This document shows, piece after piece, positions 35,403 to 45,416 of a stretch of 64,000 nt of DNA. Numbering within the stretch: the first letter of the stretch is position 1; the number at the start of each line of letters is the position of its first letter. The notes beneath the pieces are model-generated. The model saw nothing but the letters and a program-made list of their open reading frames with translations, had not been told where the DNA came from and did no database searches. Where the stretch lies: NCBI RefSeq assembly GCF_002354895.1, contig NZ_CP023439.1, positions 4,960,001 to 5,024,000 of the forward strand, given 5' to 3'. Both the position numbers and the translations under genes were made by a program. The stretch comes from Thauera sp. K11 (lineage in GTDB: Bacteria; Pseudomonadota; Gammaproteobacteria; Burkholderiales; Rhodocyclaceae).

Positions 35403-36050
35403 ATGAATCCCGAAGACGTCGCCCGCTATCTGCGCGACAACCCCGATTTCCTCAACGAGCATGGCGAGCTGTTCACCCGCCTCACCGTTCCGCATCCGCG
35501 CCACGGCGGGCAGGCGATCTCGCTCGCCGAGCGCCAGTTGCACGCCTTGCGCGACAAGATCGGCCTGCTCGAGCAGAAATTGTCCGAGCTGATCCGTTTC
35601 GGCGAAGAGAACGACGACATCAGCGAGAAGGTGCATCGCCTGGCGGTGGCGCTGCTGGAGGCGCACAGCCTCGACGGCGTGCGCCACGCGGTGTTCTCCA
35701 GCCTGCAGGAGGATTTCTCGGTGCCGCACGTCGCGCTGCGCACATGGCTCGAGGAGGCGGCCGAGGGCGGGCCCGCGCCGGTGGGCGAGGCGGTGCGCCG
35801 CCATGTGGAAGGGCTGCGCCATGCGTATTGCGGCGTGCCGGACAACATCGAGGTGCTGGGCTGGTTCGGCGAGGCTGCACCGCACGTGCGCTCGATGGCC
35901 ATGATCCCGCTGAATCACGGCGGCGAGCCGGTCGGCGTGCTGGCGCTGGGCAGCGCCGAGACCGAGCGCTTCTACCCGGAAATGGGCACGCTCTATCTGG
36001 GACGCATCGGCGACCTCGTCGCCGCCGCACTGGCGTGCACGAGCGCCTGA
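35403..36050 (+). CDS. DUF484 family (GAF-like) protein
   Basis: A 215-residue protein of DUF484. The N-terminus PEDVARYLRDNPDFLNEHGE and QAISLAERQLHALRDKIGLLEQKL are diagnostic. A coiled coil spans about 45-75, then comes a GAF-like domain (VRSMAMIPLNHGGEPVGVLALGS). The function is unknown; it is almost always found between dapF and xerC, as here. Its 3' end overlaps the GTG start of xerC by 16 bp. Confidence 0.92.
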   Translation: MNPEDVARYLRDNPDFLNEHGELFTRLTVPHPRHGGQAISLAERQLHALRDKIGLLEQKLSELIRFGEENDDISEKVHRLAVALLEAHSLDGVRHAVFSSLQEDFSVPHVALRTWLEEAAEGGPAPVGEAVRRHVEGLRHAYCGVPDNIEVLGWFGEAAPHVRSMAMIPLNHGGEPVGVLALGSAETERFYPEMGTLYLGRIGDLVAAALACTSA

Positions 36051-36952
36051 CACCCGCCGCCGGGGCTGCGGCCCTGCCGGCGGCGGGCGAGGACTGGCTC
36101 GCTTGGCTGGCGTCGCAGCGCCGCGCCGCCGGTCTCACCCTGGCGGCCTACCGCAAGGACCTGGCCGCGCTGCACCGGCTCGCCGACGGCCGCGACCCGG
36201 CCTCGCTCGCGCCCCACGACATCCGCCGTTTCGTCGGCCGGCTCCACGCCCAGGGGCTGTCCGGGCGCTCCATCGCGCGCTGCCTGTCCGCCTGGCGCAG
36301 CTTCTACCGCTGGCTGATCCGCCATCGCGGGCTGCCCGCCAATCCGGTGGAAGGCATCCGCGCGCCGAAATCGCCGACACGGCTGCCCCGCGTGCTGTCG
36401 CCGGACCAGGCCCAGGCGCTGCTCGACCCGGCGCCCGAAAGCCTGCTCGACATCCGCGACGCGGCGATGTTCGAGCTGTTCTATTCGTCCGGCCTGCGGC
36501 TGGCCGAACTGGCCGCGCTGGACGTGGGCGGGGGGCTCGACCCCGCCGAAGGCATGGTCACCGTCACCGGCAAGCGCAGCCGCAGCCGCAGCGTCCCGGT
36601 GGGCGAAAAGGCGTGGGCCGCCCTGCGCGCATGGTCGGCGGTGCGCGGGCAACTGCCCTGCGCCGCGGAACCGGCGCTCTTCGTCACCCGCAACGGACGG
36701 CGCATGAGCCCGGGCGCCATCCGCAGCCGGCTCGCGCGGCGCGCCGGCGCACTGGGCCTGGGAGTGCATGTCCATCCGCACATGCTGCGCCACAGCTTTG
36801 CAAGCCATCTGCTGCAATCCAGCGGCGATCTGCGCGCGGTGCAGGAACTGCTCGGCCACGCCAGCATCCGCAGCACGCAGGTCTACACCCACCTCGATTT
36901 CCAGCATCTTGCGAAGGTCTATGACGCCGCGCATCCACGGGCCAAGAAATAG
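36035..36952 (+). CDS. xerC: Tyrosine recombinase XerC
   Basis: A 305-residue recombinase resolving chromosome dimers at dif with XerD. The N-terminal core-binding domain (about 15-100) is followed by the catalytic domain with all active residues: Arg in YSSGLRLAELAAL, Lys in TGKRSRSR, HMLRHSFASHLL (HxxR), LLGHASI and the nucleophile Tyr in TQVYTHLDFQHL. A GTG start at 36035 inside DUF484 gives the normal length. Context (dapF-DUF484-xerC) supports XerC rather than XerD or a mobile-element integrase. Confidence 0.95.
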   Translation: MHERLTPAAGAAALPAAGEDWLAWLASQRRAAGLTLAAYRKDLAALHRLADGRDPASLAPHDIRRFVGRLHAQGLSGRSIARCLSAWRSFYRWLIRHRGLPANPVEGIRAPKSPTRLPRVLSPDQAQALLDPAPESLLDIRDAAMFELFYSSGLRLAELAALDVGGGLDPAEGMVTVTGKRSRSRSVPVGEKAWAALRAWSAVRGQLPCAAEPALFVTRNGRRMSPGAIRSRLARRAGALGLGVHVHPHMLRHSFASHLLQSSGDLRAVQELLGHASIRSTQVYTHLDFQHLAKVYDAAHPRAKK

Positions 36953-37101
36953 CACCCACTTTGGGCATTCGTTATCAGGGGCAAGCGGCCGGCTTCGGCT
37001 ATCCTCGGGACCGAAGATCAGTAGTTCATCGAAACCTAATAACAGGCTCGATTCACGTTCGGTTGCGTCCGAGAGCGCCGTTCAGAACCGTCAAGGCCGT
37101 C

Positions 37102-37614
37102 ATGCCCAGCAGACCCGAAAAGAAACCCCTATCGCCTCCGCAGTCTGAGGCTGACGCAGTGTGCGTCGCCGAAACTTCACCCACGCGCCTCCTGAAACCG
37201 GTCGCGCTGTTGCTTGCGCGCCACGAGATCCGCAACCTCAAGCGCTGGTTCGAAGAGTTCGACCGCGACATCCTGCTGCCCATCCTGCTCGGCGAGATCG
37301 CCCTGCACAACATCGGCGCGCTCGAGAACGGAGCGGACGGCGCGGCGTCGGGCGAGCGGAGCGAGGGCGAGGAAGGCTGCCTGTTGCGTCCATGCAACGC
37401 CTATTCCATCGCTGCCGCGACCGGCCTGCCGCGCGAAACCGTGCGCCGCAAGATCGCGCGCCTGATCGAGCTGGGCTGGATTAGCCGCCGCGAGAACGGC
37501 CACCTCTACGTGACCCGCGAGGCCCTGGCGCATTTCGGCTCGATGCTCACCTCGCGGCAACTGGCCGAGGTCATCGAGACGGCCGACCGGGCGCGGCGCC
37601 TGATGAGCGAGTGA
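37102..37614 (+). CDS. Winged-helix transcriptional regulator of unknown target
   Basis: A 170-residue protein with a clear winged helix-turn-helix at about 97-140 (YSIAAATGLPRETVRRKIAR then LGWISRRENGHLYVT). An N-terminal helical part (LLARHEIRNLKRWFEEFDRD) precedes it. The middle insert (about 75-92) is Gly/Glu-rich. The start MPSRPEKK at 37102 is chosen because upstream codons do not look coding. It lies 149 bp after xerC, so it is probably its own transcription unit. No ligand domain is recognised. Confidence 0.75.
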   Translation: MPSRPEKKPLSPPQSEADAVCVAETSPTRLLKPVALLLARHEIRNLKRWFEEFDRDILLPILLGEIALHNIGALENGADGAASGERSEGEEGCLLRPCNAYSIAAATGLPRETVRRKIARLIELGWISRRENGHLYVTREALAHFGSMLTSRQLAEVIETADRARRLMSE

Positions 37615-37657
37615 GACGCGGCGGCCCCGCCCGTGCGGATGCGGCGGCCGGCGCCGC

Positions 37658-38011
37658 TCACGGCCGCCGCGAGGCGGGTGGGCGGTAGTCGGGGTTCGCG
37701 ACCGGTTCGGCCGTCACCAGCGCCACGGCCAGCAGCGCCAGGGCCAGCAACAGCAGCATGAAGTGGCGGCGTTGCGTGGCAGGGCCGGGCAGGCGGCGGC
37801 GTTCTCCGTAGTAGAAGTGGCGCAGGTAGCTTGCGCCCGCGGCGGCGATGGCGAGCAGCGCGGCACCCAGCAGGCGCGCCGCGGCGGCGTCGAACTGCCG
37901 GCCGGTCGCGGGGTTCCAGCGGTCGGGCATGAAGAAGGCGGGCGCCTGCATCAGCAGGTACAGCCCGCCCAGCAGGCACAGCATGAACATCAGCACCTGC
38001 AGGGTGCGCAT
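37658..38011 (-). CDS. Small membrane protein, function unknown
   Basis: A 117-residue hydrophobic protein with three predicted membrane segments (about 5-25, 45-63 and 83-100). A charged loop GERRRLPGPATQRR lies between the second and third. I do not recognise the family. It begins 15 bp after the ruvB stop on the same strand and may be the last gene of the ruvA-ruvB unit. Confidence 0.7.
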   Translation of the reverse strand: MRTLQVLMFMLCLLGGLYLLMQAPAFFMPDRWNPATGRQFDAAAARLLGAALLAIAAAGASYLRHFYYGERRRLPGPATQRRHFMLLLLALALLAVALVTAEPVANPDYRPPASRRP

Positions 38012-38026
38012 GCGAAAGCGATGCCG

Positions 38027-39082
<1,056 letters not shown>

Positions 39083-39091
39083 GGCGGCAGT

Positions 39092-39691
39092 TTAGCCCTT
39101 GGACAGCAGCCTGAGCGCCTGGCGGATGCCTTCGGACACGCCCGCATCCTCGGCCAGTCCCTTCATCGCCCCCAGCGCCTCGCGCTCGTTGTAGCCCAGC
39201 GCCAGCAGCGCATTCAGGATGTCGCTCTTCGAATCCGGGGGGGCGCCCGGCGCGGTGGCGAGGCGGGCGCCGGACACGCCGGGCAGCGCCTTGCCGAGCT
39301 TGTCGCGCAGTTCCAGCAGCAGGCGCTCGGCGGTCTTCTTGCCGATGCCGGGGATCTTCACCAGGCGGCCGGCTTCCTGCAGTGCCACCGCCTGCGCGAG
39401 ATCGTTCACCGACAGCCCGGACAGCACCGCCAGCGCCATGCGCGCGCCGACTCCCGACACCTTCAGCAACTGGCGGAAGGTCGCGCGTTCTTCTTCGGTG
39501 GCGAAGCCGAACAGGAAGTGGCCGTCCTCGCGCACGACGAAGTGGGTGTGCAGGCTCAGTTGCGCACCCGCCGCCGGCAGGCCGTAGAAGGTGCTCATCG
39601 GCACGTCGAGTTCGTAGCCGACGCCATGCACGTCGATGAGGATCTGCGGCGGGTTCTTTTCCAGCAGGGTGCCGGTGAGGCGTCCGATCAT
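39092..39691 (-). CDS. ruvA: Holliday junction DNA-binding protein RuvA
   Basis: A 199-residue protein with the OB-fold domain I ([20 protein letters not shown]). Helix-hairpin-helix domain II is visible ([20 protein letters not shown] and [20 protein letters not shown]), and a short domain III binds RuvB (about 152-199). The start MIGRLTG at 39691 is the family norm; five extra codons upstream are not needed. It is the first gene of ruvAB, separated from ruvC at 21.2 kb. Confidence 0.97.
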   Translation of the reverse strand: MIGRLTGTLLEKNPPQILIDVHGVGYELDVPMSTFYGLPAAGAQLSLHTHFVVREDGHFLFGFATEEERATFRQLLKVSGVGARMALAVLSGLSVNDLAQAVALQEAGRLVKIPGIGKKTAERLLLELRDKLGKALPGVSGARLATAPGAPPDSKSDILNALLALGYNEREALGAMKGLAEDAGVSEGIRQALRLLSKG

Positions 39692-39796
39692 GATGTTCCG
39701 GGGCAAGGGGCCTGCGCGGAGTCTACCAGCGCCGGCCGCCTGCCATGCGCGGAAAGTGAATCTTTGTACAGCACCGCGGCCGCGGCGCCTGCGACC

Positions 39797-40747
39797 TCAG
39801 CGGCCCCACGCCAGGGTGGCGGCGAGGATCAGGCCGTGCAGGTTCGTGGCGAGGATGGTGCGCTTGATCGCCGGGGCCAGCGCCTGCGGCTGCGAGGCGT
39901 GGTGCAGCAGTTCGCGCGCGGCGGAGAACGACAGCACCAGCGTCATCGCCGCCGCCGCGGCCTGCTGCGGCAGGCGCCCGGTGGCGACCATGGACACCAG
40001 CCAGCCGTAGGCGACGATGGCGATCAGCAGGTAGCCCCATTTGGCCGCCTGCGGGCCGAGCCGTACCACCAGCGTGCGCTTGGCCGCGGCGGCGTCGCCG
40101 TCGTGGTCGGGGAATCCGTTGATGAACAGCAGGTTCGCCACCAGCAGCGCGTAGGACAGGCCGGCCGCCAGCGGCAGCGGCGAAAAGCCCTTGCGCTGCA
40201 CGTAGTCGCTGCCGGCCACCACCAGCAGCCAGCCGGCCGCGATCGCCAGTTCGCCCAGCCCGCGGCTCATCAGCGCCAGCGGCGGCGCGGAATAGGCCCA
40301 GCCGATGACGAGGCCGGCGGCGCCGATGGCCAGCAGGCCGGCGCCCGACTGCCAGGCCAGCCACAGGCCGGCCGGAACCACCGCGCCGAGCAGCGCATGG
40401 CCGTAGCGGCCGGTGGCGCGCTCGCTCAGTACGCCGTTCTGGATGAAGCGGCTGCCGCCGGTGAAGGGGAAGATGCGTCCCGTGTTCGCCGCATCGGCGC
40501 CGCTGCGGGCGTCGTGATAGTCGTTGATGACGTTGATGCCGGCATGGGCGACGAGGGCGAACAGCACGGTGCACAAGGCCGTCGCCGCATCGATCGGCAC
40601 GCCGTCGCGGTAGGCGCATGCCAGCCCGATCAGGCAGCCGACCAGCGTCACCGACAGGAAGGCCGGGCGGGTCGCGGCGAAGTGGCGCGACAGGCCGTTG
40701 GCGTAGCGCCCGGCGCCGGGCTCGGGCGGACGTGCGGTATCGCTCAC
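39797..40747 (-). CDS. UbiA/MenA-family prenyltransferase
   Basis: A 316-residue membrane prenyltransferase with about nine helices. The first Mg-binding motif is NVINDYHDARSGAD (about residues 70-83) and the second GFPDHDGDAAAAKRTL (about 195-210). The layout is nearest to MenA-like 1,4-dihydroxy-2-naphthoate prenyltransferases, though the acceptor is not certain from motifs. The start is a GTG overlapping the rng stop (GTGA, 40744-40747), so it is translated together with rng. Confidence 0.87.
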   Translation of the reverse strand: MSDTARPPEPGAGRYANGLSRHFAATRPAFLSVTLVGCLIGLACAYRDGVPIDAATALCTVLFALVAHAGINVINDYHDARSGADAANTGRIFPFTGGSRFIQNGVLSERATGRYGHALLGAVVPAGLWLAWQSGAGLLAIGAAGLVIGWAYSAPPLALMSRGLGELAIAAGWLLVVAGSDYVQRKGFSPLPLAAGLSYALLVANLLFINGFPDHDGDAAAAKRTLVVRLGPQAAKWGYLLIAIVAYGWLVSMVATGRLPQQAAAAAMTLVLSFSAARELLHHASQPQALAPAIKRTILATNLHGLILAATLAWGR

Positions 40748-42198
40748 AGCAGCACGATGTCGAACTGTTCCTGGGTGTAGCTGGCTTCGGCGTGCAGCGA
40801 GATCTTCTTGTCGATGAAATCGGACAGCATCGCCAGCGACTGGCTCTCCTCGTCGAGGAAGAGGTCGATGACGTCGGGCGCGGCGAGCACGCGGAACTCC
40901 CTGGCGTTGAACTGGCGCGCCTCGCGCAGCAGTTCGCGCAGGATCTCGTAGGCCACGGTGCGTGCGGTCTTCACCTCGCCGCGGCCGCCGCAGGTCGGGC
41001 AGGGTTCGCACAGCAGGTGGGCGAGCGATTCGCGCGTGCGCTTGCGGGTCATCTCCACCAGTCCGAGCGCGGTGAAGCCGTTGATGCTCATCTTGGTGTG
41101 GTCGCGCGCCAGCGCCTTGCGGAATTCGTCGAGCACCATTTCGCGGTGCTCGACGTTCTCCATGTCGATGAAGTCGATGATGATGATGCCGCCCAGGTTG
41201 CGCAGCCGCAGTTGGCGCGCGATCGCCTGGGTGGCTTCGAGGTTGGTCTTGAAGATGGTGTCGTCGAAGTTGCGCGCGCCGACGAAGCCGCCGGTATTCA
41301 CGTCGACGGTGGTCATCGCCTCGGTCTGGTCGATGATCAGGTAGCCGCCGGACTTGAGGTCCACCCGGCGCGCCAGCGCCCGCTGGATCTCCTCCTCGAC
41401 GTTGTAGAGGTCGAACAGCGGGCGGTCGCCGCTGTAGTGCTCGAGCAGCGGCAGCACCGTGGGCGTGTATTCGGCGGCGAAGGCGCTGAGCTTCTGGAAG
41501 TTCTCTCGTGAATCGATGCGGATGCGGCTGGTGTCGTCGGTGACGAGGTCGCGCAGCGTGCGCTGGCCCAGGCCCAGGTCCTCGTGCAGCACCTTGGGCG
41601 GAAAGGCGCCGGTGGTGCTGTTGCCGATCTCGCCCCACAGCTTGCGCAGGTAGGCGATGTCGGCGGCCAGTTCGTCGTCGGACGCGGATTCGGCCATCGT
41701 GCGCACGATGAAGCCGCCCGGCTCGTCGGACGGCACCAGGCGGGTGAGCCGCGCGCGCAGCGCCTCGCGTTCGGCTTCGTCCTCGATGCGCTGCGAGATG
41801 CCGATGTGCTTTTCCTGCGGGAGATACACGAGCAGCCGGCCGGCGATGCTGATCTGCGTCGACAGGCGCGCGCCCTTGGTGCCGATCGGGTCCTTGAGCA
41901 CCTGCACCATCAGGTTCTGTCCCTCGGCCAGGATCCTCTCGATCGGGCGCGCGCCCTCGCCGTTCTGGCGGTCGCTCCAGATGTCGGCCACGTGCAGGAA
42001 GGCGGTGCGCTCGAGGCCGATGTCGATGAAGGCCGACTGCATGCCCGGCAGTACCCGCACCACCTTGCCGAGATAGATGTTGCCCACGATGCCGCGGCTG
42101 GCGGTGCGTTCGACGTGCAGTTCCTGCACGACGCCCTGCTCGACGATCGCCACCCGCGTTTCCTGCGGCGTGCAGTTGATGAGGAATTCGATGCTCAT
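40744..42198 (-). CDS. rng: Ribonuclease G
   Basis: A 484-residue RNase E/G family endonuclease acting in rRNA 5' maturation and mRNA decay. An S1 RNA-binding domain lies near residues 38-120 (GNIYLGKVVRVLPGMQSAFI). The catalytic DNase-I-like region has VDVNTGGFVG and IIIIDFIDME, and the Zn-link is CPTCGGRG. It lacks the long RNase E C-terminal scaffold, hence RNase G. The start MSIEFLIN is at 42198. A perfect 14-bp inverted repeat lies in the gap upstream, after maf. Confidence 0.97.
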   Translation of the reverse strand: MSIEFLINCTPQETRVAIVEQGVVQELHVERTASRGIVGNIYLGKVVRVLPGMQSAFIDIGLERTAFLHVADIWSDRQNGEGARPIERILAEGQNLMVQVLKDPIGTKGARLSTQISIAGRLLVYLPQEKHIGISQRIEDEAEREALRARLTRLVPSDEPGGFIVRTMAESASDDELAADIAYLRKLWGEIGNSTTGAFPPKVLHEDLGLGQRTLRDLVTDDTSRIRIDSRENFQKLSAFAAEYTPTVLPLLEHYSGDRPLFDLYNVEEEIQRALARRVDLKSGGYLIIDQTEAMTTVDVNTGGFVGARNFDDTIFKTNLEATQAIARQLRLRNLGGIIIIDFIDMENVEHREMVLDEFRKALARDHTKMSINGFTALGLVEMTRKRTRESLAHLLCEPCPTCGGRGEVKTARTVAYEILRELLREARQFNAREFRVLAAPDVIDLFLDEESQSLAMLSDFIDKKISLHAEASYTQEQFDIVLL

Positions 42199-42219
42199 GG
42201 TGCGCTGGGACAATGGGAA

Positions 42220-42256
42220 ATGCGCAATGGCGCGTGGTGCGTGCGCCATTGCGCAT
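42220..42256 (-). other. Perfect inverted repeat between maf and rng
   Basis: Arms ATGCGCAATGGCGC (42220-42233) and its exact complement (42243-42256) enclose nine bases, 22 bp before the rng start. It would form a stable hairpin in the rng leader RNA. No T-run follows. Confidence 0.7.
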
Positions 42257-42323
42257 GGCTCATCGCGAGCGCGGCCGCCGCATGGCGGCCCGGCGCGGGC
42301 GGCGTCGCCGGCGCCGCGCGAGG

Positions 42324-42938
42324 CTACAGAGGATAGCCGAAGGCGTCGAGCAATTGCGCGGTTTCGAACAGCGGCAGGCCCATGATCCCGGAGTAGCTGC
42401 CGCGGATCTCCTCGACGAAGATCGCCGCATGCCCCTGGATGCCGTAGGCGCCGGCCTTGTCCAGCGGTTCGCCGGTGGCGATGTAGTGCCGGATGTCGTG
42501 GTCGGTGAGCGCGCGGAAGCGCACGTCGCTCACCGACAGGCGGCTGCGGGTGCGTTCGCCGTCGCTCATCGCCACCGCCGTCAGCACCCGGTGGCTGCGT
42601 CCTGACAGGCGGTGCAGGATGGCATGGGCGTCGCCCGCATCGACCGGCTTGCCGATGATCTCGCCGTCCACCTCCAGCGTGGTGTCGGCCGACAGCACCG
42701 GCTGGCGCACCAGCTTGCGCCACAGCACGCGGCGCATGCCGGCCTGCGCCTTGGTCAGGGCGACGCGCTCGACGTAGCGCTCGACGCCCTCGTCGGGCAG
42801 CGGCGTTTCATCGACGTCCGCGTCGTAGCCGCGCTCGCCGGCGCGAAAGGTGAGGACGTCGAAATGCACGCCGATCTGCCGCAGCAGTTCGCGGCGGCGC
42901 GGGCTCTTGGAGGCGAGGTAGATGCGCGAAGGGTTCAT
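42324..42938 (-). CDS. maf: Maf-family nucleotide pyrophosphatase
   Basis: A 204-residue house-cleaning nucleoside triphosphate pyrophosphatase. The N-terminal signature is IYLASKSPRRRELLRQIG, and the catalytic Asp region SADTTLEVDGEIIGKP is conserved. YGIQGHAAIFVEEIRGSYSG closes the fold. Either of two nearby ATGs (42938, 42944) could start it; neither has a strong ribosome-binding site. It lies between rlmH and rng in the nadD-rsfS-rlmH-maf-rng cluster. Confidence 0.95.
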   Translation of the reverse strand: MNPSRIYLASKSPRRRELLRQIGVHFDVLTFRAGERGYDADVDETPLPDEGVERYVERVALTKAQAGMRRVLWRKLVRQPVLSADTTLEVDGEIIGKPVDAGDAHAILHRLSGRSHRVLTAVAMSDGERTRSRLSVSDVRFRALTDHDIRHYIATGEPLDKAGAYGIQGHAAIFVEEIRGSYSGIMGLPLFETAQLLDAFGYPL

Positions 42939-43040
42939 CTGCATGAGTCGTTGCTGACAGGACCGGCAACGGGTCGGAAAGGCCGGCGGCTGCGGCATTC
43001 TACGCGTATTCGGGTACGCGCGATGCCGTCGGCCCGGGCG

Positions 43041-43511
43041 CTACTCGCGGTGGTAGGGGTGGTTGCGCAGCACGGTCCAGGCGCGGTACAGCGCCTCGGC
43101 CAGCAGGGGCCGCACCAGCGCGTGCGGCAGCGTCAGGCTGGACAGGCGGATGGCCTCCTGCGCGCCGGCCTTGAAGGCGGGCGACAGGCCGTCCGGTCCG
43201 CCGACGACGAGCGCCACGTCCTGCCCCTCGCCCTGCCAGGCTTCGAGCCGGCGTGCCAGGGCCGCGGTGGTGAGGTCGGCGCCGCGCTCGTCCAGGATCA
43301 CGCGGCGGCAGCGCGGCGGCAGCGCCGCCTCGATGCGCGCGGCCTCGGCCGCCATCATCGCCTCGACCGTCTTGCCGCCGGTGCGCGGTTCGGCCTTCAC
43401 CTCGATCAACTGCAGGGGCAGTTCGCGCGGCATGCGGCGGGCGAACTCGTCGAAGCCCGCCTCCACCCACGACGGCATGCGATGGCCGACGGCGACGACG
43501 AAAAGCTTCAT
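43041..43511 (-). CDS. rlmH: 23S rRNA pseudouridine-1915 N3-methyltransferase
   Basis: A 156-residue SPOUT-class methyltransferase modifying pseudouridine 1915 in helix 69 of 23S rRNA. The conserved parts are [28 protein letters not shown], the knot region [15 protein letters not shown] and the C-terminal LRNHPYHRE. It follows rsfS by 25 bp. Confidence 0.97.
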   Translation of the reverse strand: MKLFVVAVGHRMPSWVEAGFDEFARRMPRELPLQLIEVKAEPRTGGKTVEAMMAAEAARIEAALPPRCRRVILDERGADLTTAALARRLEAWQGEGQDVALVVGGPDGLSPAFKAGAQEAIRLSSLTLPHALVRPLLAEALYRAWTVLRNHPYHRE

Positions 43512-43536
43512 GCGCGGCGGCGCGGTGGGCGCGCGC

Positions 43537-43884
43537 TCAGGCCGCGTTGCGCCGGCTGGCCGGCGTGGTGGACCACAGTTCCTCGAGCCTGTAATAGGCG
43601 CGCACCGCCGGCTGCATGACATGCACCACGATGTTGCCGAGGTCCACCAGCACCCACTCGCCGCTGTCCTCGCCTTCGATGCTGACCACCTCGCCGCCGG
43701 CTTCCTTGACCTTGTCGATGACGTTGCGCGCCAGTGCCCGCGTCTGCCGGCTGGATTCGGCGCTGGCGACGACGATGCTGTCGAACAGCGCGGTGACCCT
43801 GGTGGTGTCGATGGCTTCGATGTCGCGCGCCTTGATGTCTTCGAGGGCGGAGATGACGATTTGCTGCAGCGTGGGTGTATCCAT
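43537..43884 (-). CDS. rsfS: Ribosome silencing factor RsfS
   Basis: A 115-residue factor that binds ribosomal protein L14 and blocks subunit joining in starvation. Family residues are [20 protein letters not shown] and the C-terminal [20 protein letters not shown] followed by YYRLEELW. The ATG at 43884 is the likely start. It follows nadD by 16 bp, the usual pairing. Confidence 0.97.
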   Translation of the reverse strand: MDTPTLQQIVISALEDIKARDIEAIDTTRVTALFDSIVVASAESSRQTRALARNVIDKVKEAGGEVVSIEGEDSGEWVLVDLGNIVVHVMQPAVRAYYRLEELWSTTPASRRNAA

Positions 43885-43900
43885 GGAGTGTCTGGTCGGG

Positions 43901-44593
43901 TCAGCGGTAGAGGTCGTGCAAGTCAATATAGTCGAGAACCGTGTCAGGCAGCAGATAGCGCGCGCTGTGGCTGCCGCGCAGCAGGTCGCGGATCAGCGAG
44001 GCGGAGATCGCCAGCGGCGTCATGTCGAACGGCACCACCCGGCCGGCGGGCTGGTGGCGCAGCGCCGCGGGGTCGTTCGTCATGCGGCCGCGGCAGGCCG
44101 CGTCCAGTTCGGGCGACAGCACCGCCGGCCAGCGCCGGCCGTGCGGCGCGTAGCCCGGCCGGTTGGCCACGGCGATGTGGGCGAGTTCGAAGAGTTCGGT
44201 CCAGCGGTGCCAACTCGGCAGGCCCTGGAAGGCATCGGCGCCGAGGATCAGCACCAGCGGGCGCTGCCCGCCCAGTTCGGTGCGCAGCCGCTCCAGCGTC
44301 AGCACGGTGTAGCTCTTCTGCGCCGCGCGCACCTCGCCGTCATCGACTTCCAGTCCGGGGTTGCCGGCGACCGCCAGATGCGTCATCGCCAGGCGGTCGT
44401 CGGCGGTGGAGCCGGGGAGGCCGCGGTGGGGCGGCAGGCCGGCCGGGATCAGGCGCACCCGTTCCAGGCCCAGGGCCTCGCGCGCTTCCTCGGCGAGCCG
44501 CAGATGGCCGAGGTGGATGGGGTCGAAGGTGCCGCCGAGCAAGCCCAGCGGGCCGGGGCCGCTCCCGGCGCCGGCCTGGCGCTCAGTCGGCAT
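43901..44593 (-). CDS. nadD: Nicotinate-nucleotide adenylyltransferase
   Basis: A 230-residue enzyme making deamido-NAD from nicotinate mononucleotide and ATP. The nucleotidyltransferase motif [12 protein letters not shown] (about 19-30) and the C-terminal [10 protein letters not shown] are present. [17 protein letters not shown] is also typical. The start at 44593 overlaps the preceding membrane protein gene by 11 bp, suggesting co-expression. Confidence 0.95.
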   Translation of the reverse strand: MPTERQAGAGSGPGPLGLLGGTFDPIHLGHLRLAEEAREALGLERVRLIPAGLPPHRGLPGSTADDRLAMTHLAVAGNPGLEVDDGEVRAAQKSYTVLTLERLRTELGGQRPLVLILGADAFQGLPSWHRWTELFELAHIAVANRPGYAPHGRRWPAVLSPELDAACRGRMTNDPAALRHQPAGRVVPFDMTPLAISASLIRDLLRGSHSARYLLPDTVLDYIDLHDLYR

Positions 44594-45398
44594 CGCGCGG
44601 TTCGTCGTCGCGCGGTCCGTCGGCCGGCGGCAGGGCGGGAGGCGCCTCGCCCGGCAGGCCGAACACGTCGCGCGCATTGACGTAGAAGCTGGCGAACACC
44701 ACCGGCACCGTCACCAGCGGCAGCGGCACCGACAGCAGGGTGGCCAGCGTCGGCGAGATCATCGCGATCACGCCGATCACCAGGCCCGGCACCAGCACGC
44801 CGAACAGCGCCAGCGCGATCGCATATGCAAGGAAGGGGCGCCAGTTGCGCAGGCAGGCGTGGAAGCTGAAGAACAGCGCCTTCGCCGCCGGCATCTTCCA
44901 CCAGCCGGCCAGCAGCGGCGCGAACCAGTAGGCCATCATGACCGGCGTCGACAGCCCCAGGGCGACGATGAGGGCGAGCGTCAGCGCGGGGTCGGCCGCG
45001 GCGGTCTCGTCGATCTTGCCGTCGGTCATCACCCGCATCAGGGTGCCGCCGTCGGCCAGCGTGGTGAGGAACAGAACGGCGAAGTTCGCCACCAGGTAGA
45101 GGCCGCCGATCTTGATCAATTCCGGCAGGTTGGCCTTGAAGCCCGAGAACAGCACATCGGGCCCGACCTTGCGGCCGGTGTCGACCGCGCGGCAGGCATT
45201 GAGCACGCCGAGCGACAGCACCGGCATCAGCAGCGAGACGATCGCCCGGCCGACGAAGGGGAAAAGGCTGACGACGAGCAGTACCAGCAGGCAGCCGAAG
45301 GCGGCGAAGGTGAGCAGGGCGGGGTTGCGCAGCCACAGCGCGAGGCCCTCGCGCAGCCAGGCCCAGCCGCGCTGCATGGGGAGTCGGTTTGCTTGCAT
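44583..45398 (-). CDS. BPSS1780-family membrane protein (copy 1)
   Basis: A 271-residue polytopic membrane protein of the family seen in betaproteobacteria next to nadD. About six hydrophobic segments are visible (30-50, 55-70, 95-115, 145-165, 190-215, 220-245). WLREGLALWLRNPALLTFAA resembles WLATGWQLFMKNPGVWLVQS of the neighbouring copy, so the two are tandem paralogues. The function is unknown. The C-terminal tail is Pro/Asp-rich. It lies 18 bp after the other copy and overlaps nadD. Confidence 0.8.
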   Translation of the reverse strand: MQANRLPMQRGWAWLREGLALWLRNPALLTFAAFGCLLVLLVVSLFPFVGRAIVSLLMPVLSLGVLNACRAVDTGRKVGPDVLFSGFKANLPELIKIGGLYLVANFAVLFLTTLADGGTLMRVMTDGKIDETAAADPALTLALIVALGLSTPVMMAYWFAPLLAGWWKMPAAKALFFSFHACLRNWRPFLAYAIALALFGVLVPGLVIGVIAMISPTLATLLSVPLPLVTVPVVFASFYVNARDVFGLPGEAPPALPPADGPRDDEPRDAD

Positions 45399-45416
45399 TG
45401 GATCGATTCGGAAGGG

